This document shows, piece by piece, positions 58,335 to 64,000 of a stretch of DNA of 64,000 nucleotides. This DNA comes from Pleurotus djamor (taxonomy: Eukaryota; Basidiomycota; Agaricomycetes; Agaricales; Pleurotaceae): assembly GCA_029747585.1 (NCBI GenBank), contig JAPEVF010000045.1:93133-157132 (forward strand), written 5' to 3'. The notes under the pieces are model-generated. The model was not told the DNA's origin. It saw only the letters and a list, made by a program, of their open reading frames with translations, and did no database searches. A program made the position numbers and the translations under genes. Position 1 is the stretch's first letter. Every line of letters begins with the position of its first letter.

Positions 58335-59596
58335 CGCTGAAGAATGGACGCCTTTGAACGCGAAACGACTCTAAGGCCAAGTAATTATAACAAATCATGG
58401 TCAGCGCTAGAGATCATGTTGGGTGATCGTTTCTTTGTTGCTTTCCTTCGCCCAATGGAAGCCATGATTCGGAGGGTTGTGACATGAGTTGTTGGTCTCC
58501 ATCCGGAGAGTGTTTGTCGCGGCCCGCCTACTATACTCCACTCCATTTCTCAAGGGTGGCCACCGGAAAGCCGAAAAAGGTGGTCTCTACGAGCTGGTCG
58601 TGCGCTCGACATGTTAAATAGCCCATCAGAGTATTGTTGAGATATTCATTTGAGCCAAGGATGGTGGCCTTGGCCAGCGAAGTGCTTGCAGCATTGGGAG
58701 GCACTTCGAAAAAGCAACGAGCGCTTGAAGCGCCCGGAATCTTGTTCTTACCTTGCTTGCAAGGTCTTTCGCGGCCAAAACCTTCCTAATTTGGGTCGAA
58801 GAACTACTTACCGGCTGTTGCCGATTGAAACGTAATCATGCTTACTCATTTGTGTGAGCGTCGTCTGCAGGTTTCAACTTGCTCAACCATACTTACCTGG
58901 AGCATTGTGGTACGAGTATGGGGGCCTGTGTAATGGATGGCAATGCAAAGAGGCATCATCCATCATCACTCTAGCTGAACAGCGCGAGCGGCAAGCAAGG
59001 TACATTAAGCGCCAGAGGCGATCACTAGTATTCTAACTCTCGTGATCAGTTCGTCATTCTCCTTCGCTTTCCAGAACAATAGAGGCACTTCGTCTTCGTC
59101 AGAGGCGTCAACTATGCTGAGCACTTGTCTAAGCAGTGAGGAATGATGATGCGCCTTACAATCTTTCGAAAATCTCTCATCCTAGGCAGGAAACCCTGGA
59201 AACGATTCCGTTCGGTACCGTTCAATTCTCATTTCAAGTTTCAAGTTTGACTTCAGATGCTGCGCTTCCAGCTCGTGCTTTCTTGAGGTCCTTTCTCGCG
59301 GGCTTTGATGAATATGGCCAGTGTCGGTCTCACAGTTCAGGCGAACCCAGCGCCACAAATCCAGGTAGGTCCTCCATCCTTCTTGGAATAAAATCGGTAA
59401 GCAAACCACTCAATTTCCATATCGCGCCGCTTCTGACGTCTTGAGGCGTCAGGTACATATCCTTGGGACGATTAAATATTCAGTCGCTCTCCAATGCCGC
59501 TATAAAGCCGGGCTCGATCTCAGGCTCGCTCGCACCCTCACTTTTTAGAATTTCCTGACGCACTTCTCGATTTTTGGGTCTCCCTTTTCAATAACT
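58335..59596. other. intergenic, no supported gene
   Basis: Promoter of paralogue 3 and unique sequence. Open frames near 58650-59444 have no recognised feature. Confidence 0.45.
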
Positions 59597-60552
59597 ATGG
59601 GTAAAGCAGTTCCCTGTAGACCAGATGGAGTAACTCGCATTGATTCAAGGGTCTTTCTCGAGCTTGATTCCGATATCCCCAACTTTGCGGCCGAGCTAAG
59701 CAAAGCTACCCAGTCCATCGATCAATGGGCCGCCTCCTTGAGGAGGAAGCCGACCTTGGGGGTAAGCCTCTGCTCTCATCATGATGTCACGGCGCTTTTG
59801 ACGAGGCCACAAACCAGGACAGGACTATCATTAATGAGTTCAAGCTGAGATTCCAGATCAGAAGGCCAGTATGTGTTCCATCTCCGATCACTGTGCTTAC
59901 AGTTTGATAACGAATAATTGGGGTATAAAAGACGACCTATCCGATGGATGGGAAAACCCATACATCATCGAGATATCCAATTCCAAAGAGCTTGATGTTC
60001 ATTACATCGACCGAACTATACGGGACCAGACGTAGGTCTACTGCATTGACTACATCCATTCATAACTCACTGACTCTGCACGTATTCTAGATGCGAATCC
60101 GAGTCACGCGATCCACCAAAGAACGGGCCAAAGTCAGATACTTATTCCACTTTTTTGCGGAGTATTCGTCAGGTCTACTCACCACTCATCTTGCTTAGCT
60201 GTATCAGTTTCTGGCTCACGTGTGAGTCTGATTGGACCTTTGGCGTTCTGCTACGTGCTGAGAAACCAGTCCACCTGTTCATGACGGAATCCATCCAACT
60301 AAGTGGCAAAGATGACCCCGCTCTGGAAAGGGTGTTGACGCTTATATTTATTTGGGTTCGTCGCTCCCATTGGAGTACACAACACGAAGTTACTTAGCTT
60401 CTTGTTATCAGAGTAAATTCAAAAGCAACGACCTACTCACCGTGGCGAAGAATCAACTAAACGAGGTTCTGGCGGCATCGCAAGCGAATGACAATCAAAC
60501 TATGCCGGGACATTTTCCAGAGGAAGACGACTACAATATGACGCGTAGTTGA
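59597..60552 (+). CDS. possible gene, unknown, model unresolved
   Basis: A coding-like start (ATG 59597, MGKAVPCRPDGVTRIDSRVF) runs to a GTAAGC donor at 59762. Further coding-like pieces follow: about 59806-59870, 59890-60032 (NNWGIKDDLSDGWENPYIIE) and 60420-60552 ending in TGA. I could not find splice phases that join all pieces, so it may be decayed or contain errors. No domain is recognised. Confidence 0.3.
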
Positions 60553-62759
60553 GATTGTACAGTTCTACATACTGTAATGAGTTCAAAACGAGTTTCGGAA
60601 GTAAGTAGAGTTGAATATTGAATTCGAAGCATCGTCACGCGTCACGCATGTGTGACAGATCTTTGACTCTTATCTGAATTCCGCGGGATGTCCGAGTCCG
60701 ACCTTTGTCTCCATGCCCTCATATATTCTGTCCGCTTACTCGAAGCTTCAGCTCTATTTCTGAATCAAAAGGGATCAAGATATTGGCTCTAGCCTTCCCA
60801 TTTCAAACTTCAAGTGGCCTTCAAGCTTCAAGATGAGTGCACAGGCCTGCCAACTTTCCTGTCCGGTGCGGTAACATCCTGTAAGTCGTCCGACTTGGTT
60901 AGTACCTACCGTCCTATGGTGCTAATAGTTACACCCCAGTACGAGTGATATATACTGGGACCAAATGTGGCGTAGACGAAACTACCAATGCGGACATCAC
61001 CGGATTGTGACCTCGGTTTCGCTGGAACGATGGATTGTTCGAGGAGGTAAGTGCCCGTGGTTTGGTCGTGTTCATCGTTAATTATAATCATTTGCATAAC
61101 TTAGGACGTGAGCGCGTGAGCCCTTCATGAAGGTCGCCAATTCTGTCTTTGTTCCAGAGTTTGAAACCGCTTTGGCTTGGGAGCGCGTTCATACGATGCT
61201 AGCTCTCATTTCAAACGCCACGACGACGCGCCTTTTCAGTATCCTCCTAGGATGACGTCCAGAAGCTCTGTCTTCTGGTTCAAGCCGATCGCCAGCTACT
61301 CTTGGGAGTCACATCGCGCGCGTAGAACCCCAACGAAGCCAACGAACGCACGCGCTGCCTCGTTCAGTTTGACGGCCTGTCGTCTTAGTTGGAGAGCCCG
61401 TAACCAATCGTACTATATACGGAATCCCACCTCCTGCGTTGGACTCTCCACACTTCCGGGCATCTTTGAAGACTCTGGCAAGCCTTCAACCCTTTTCACC
61501 CGTTTTCTTCACTGATACGCCAAGACTTCTAAGGGAACGTGCAGCCGTATGGTTCGTTCGTATCCCATACCGGAGCTGGCCTGCGTACGTGACGTCGAAT
61601 GTGGGGACGGCTTGGCTGGGGAGCTACCTCTCCTCTCATCCTCTGAACCCGTCTTTCCCATACCCGCGTTTGCGACCATCTTATGTCGCATCCAGTACTG
61701 CCTCGTTCACGGCTCCGCAGACCTAATTTTGGACGTTGGTTGCTTCACATCCGCGGCGCCCCAATATCCATTTAATCCCCAAGTTTTCCTTTGCCGTTGA
61801 TCCGGGAGGAGAGATTCCGGACTACACAATCTCTCCGTCCCATGGGCCTATACGCGTATCCAACCTCAAGATCTCGTCGCACGTCGGTCGCGCACATATC
61901 CTTCTTCAGAATCAAGCCCCGTTCTTTTTGGCACAGCGCTCGGTACCTTCGGGGCTATTGACCGACCTTCTTGTTACCAGGCAGTTAGCTATTAGGGACC
62001 AGGCTCATGCCCTTCGATCGACAGCACAACCCTTCGTTGAACAGGACTCAGTTCTCCGGAAAGAATAGGCGCCTGCCCTCCAAGTATAGATGCCCTGAAC
62101 GCGATCTCTGCACGCTCTTCGCGCTATACAAGAAACCCGTACGACCTTGTTAATGTTCGACCAGAGAGATGGGTTTTTAAAGTCCTCTCGCCATATCGCA
62201 GTCTGCACATTTTCTGTTAGTACTACCTCAACCTCAACTTGCCAGATCCGTGGCACTTCAAGTTCTTCTGAAGCCTACTCCCTGCTCTGGAGTTGCCTGC
62301 ACCGTGACCCGAGGTCGCTTGCGACTGGCTTGCGTGAAAACGAGATGTGGCGTGCGGGCGTTGCGTGCCCCGAAACCTCAAATGTTGTCCATCGTAAGCA
62401 AGACTTCTCTTGTCAATTTGCATGCCCTCGCATCAGGGAAGACGGAAGGTCCTTCGAACCATAGCGTGCCGTGTAGGATGCATTGTTGCCCATCTATGAT
62501 TGCTGCGCCGCGTTGCACTTTCGGTAATATCCCGTAGCTGATTCATACTTCACGCCAAAGTCTCGCTTGACCACTGACGTTGTGGGTCCAAGTTGGTGCC
62601 CTTGGCTGAAGCCGCACCGTGCGCTTTGCACGACTCAGACACGATGCAAATGTTGGAGGGTTATGATTATATAGGTACTACCTCTCTTTGTCCTTCGTTA
62701 CCTGAATTCTACAACCTCTTCTTCGACGATCAGCTTTTACATCCCCAACGCACCAAGCG
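60553..62759. other. 2.2-kb intergenic region, no supported gene
   Basis: Plus-strand open frames at 61177-62068 and 62147-62537 are short, overlap one another in different frames and show no domain. Confidence 0.4.
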
Positions 62760-64000
62760 ATGACTGGAAACCAACGTCTTAGGCTAGGCCTCTCCCGATT
62801 AGCCACCCTCGTCCATATCGTCTTGCTCTTGCGTCGTCGACGAGTCAGGCTGTACATAGCGGGTTTCCTACGATGGATAATCCGGAACTTGCACATCTAC
62901 AAAGTCTTTCCTGTTTGTAGGTTCAAACAATGTCTGGTCTGATACCCCCCGATCGTAACCCATCCGCCGCTTCTTCTAGTACGCGAGCGACCCGTCAAGG
63001 TGCCTCTGCGCTTGACCAGCTTGCCCATTGAGGTTCTCGCTCAGGTGCTTTCCGAGTTGGATTGGAAGGACGTCTTACGCGCAAGAAAGGTTTCGTCGCT
63101 TTCCCATTGGCTTAGTTGTTTTCAAGTACTCACGACTCGCATTCTACCGTAGGTTTGCAAGAATTTTAGCCAAGTATCTAGGCTGCGCTCGGTGTGGCAA
63201 AATGTATACCTGCGCCTTTCCGACCTCCACAAGTTCCCTCTCCCTTGGCATGACCATGTCTATAGTCTGTCCGCAACAGAACTTGAAAAAGTGACTCTCG
63301 ATTGGGCCCGTGTCAGTGTTGGATGGGAAGATGCGACCAACATGCCGAGACGGCGATCCATCGTCGGTGCTCTCCCCTTGCGGAACCATCATCCCCATCT
63401 CGTCCGAGGCGGACGGTGGCTACTGACTGAACGAGAAGAGGGAAGCGTGTTGTCGTTTGATCTTGATAGGCCCCAACCTGATACAAGATCACGCATCGTC
63501 ATCCATGGGTCTAGGTCATCACACGGCCGACTGGCTTCCCCCGCGGTTTACCATCCAAGTTCTCACCCATTATCCGATTTCATCCTTGCCACCCTATTCA
63601 AAGACACAAGTCAGTTCTACCTTTTCTCCTTGCTTCTATCCACATGCCTGACTTTCACCTGAAGAGAAGGATCTCTTAGGATACTCCATTTGGCTCCTCA
63701 ATGGACTTGAGAGCCCTTGTTTAACAGCACACCCCTTGGCTTTCCCGGTCCCGTGTCAAGTCCGTCTTCCATACCTCAGCGCAGATTATATCTCTTGGGT
63801 CAATCACGGTGATTTTGAGGACTATATCGAGGTTCTCGATTGGAAACATAGTACTTCCCTGATCTATACTAAGACTGCTTTCTTGATATCTAGCGAAGCA
63901 GTATGTCTCTATCCTCTTTTCAGCTCTGGTTCTGACACCCTGATATTTCAGAAATTTCAAGGAATTCTTCCAGGAAATCGGGTCCTTTGTATATATCCAA
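62760..64000 (+). CDS. F-box-like protein, copy 3 (3' end outside window)
   Basis: Same architecture as the copies at 30850 and 33477 but much diverged. Exon 1 starts at ATG 62760 (basic/hydrophobic head; donor near 62937 uncertain). Exon 2 ends at 63089 and encodes the F-box-like LTSLPIEVLAQVLSELDWKD. Exon 3 is 63153-63609 (FSQVSRLRSVWQNVYLRLSD, LVRGGRWLL, SFDLDRPQPD), exon 4 63680-63900 (SIWLLNGL, IEVLDWKHS) and exon 5 opens at 63952 (GILPGNRVLCIY). Introns fall in the same phases as in copies 1 and 2, and no stop or frameshift is seen, so this copy looks intact as far as it goes. Probable SCF substrate adaptor. Confidence 0.8.

Noticed and set aside
61177..62537. Chain of plus-strand open frames
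   Set aside because: They lie in different frames and overlap; no domain; no consistent donor/acceptor pairs found.

Overview
The window is nuclear DNA from a filamentous basidiomycete, most likely a mushroom-type Agaricomycete. Almost every gene is split by short GT-AG introns of about 45-70 bases. The gene families are typically fungal: a fused ARG5,6 acetylglutamate kinase/reductase, a BEM46 hydrolase, Kre9-like GPI proteins, fungal APH-type kinase-like proteins, F-box families and Ser/Thr-rich type I membrane proteins. I cannot name the species. N characters and several frameshifts at homopolymer runs show this is a draft assembly, so pseudogene calls need care.

Layout. 1-2.6 kb: the 3' end of a low-complexity protein gene and a Kre9-like GPI-anchored protein. 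3.1-12 kb: a four-member cluster of HAD-superfamily (acid phosphatase/MDP-1-like) genes. Three are intact with nearly identical exon lengths; the fourth is degenerate and runs into a kinase-like half. 13-15.7 kb: an APH-type phosphotransferase-like gene. 16.6-17.6 kb: a 987-bp inverted-repeat element. 18-19 kb: a secreted protein with four copies of a 14-residue motif, one per exon. 21-24.2 kb: ARG5,6. 24.8-27.8 kb: two paralogous secreted proteins, one enlarged by His-rich repeats. 28.4-30 kb: a divergent pair including a kinase-like protein. 30.8-35.2 kb: duplicated F-box-like genes, both disrupted as assembled; a third relative runs off the right end at 62.8-64 kb. 35.4-41 kb: an unknown acidic protein, BEM46 and an ICMT-like methyltransferase. 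41.7-46.2 kb: four short Asn-rich proteins of one style. 46.8-58.3 kb: RidA, three paralogous type I membrane proteins, a CaM-kinase and a flavin monooxygenase.

How they fit together. The housekeeping functions (arginine synthesis, RidA, BEM46, ICMT, CaMK) are single copy. They lie between lineage-specific families expanded in place: HAD, F-box, Asn-rich, membrane sensor-like and secreted repeat proteins. The most unusual items are the exon-per-repeat secreted precursor at 18.0-19.0 kb, the Asn-rich cluster at 41.7-46.2 kb, the HAD cluster with lost catalytic residues, and the G-tract inverted-repeat element. Gene models were spliced by hand; where exon lengths and phases add up exactly, confidence is high.
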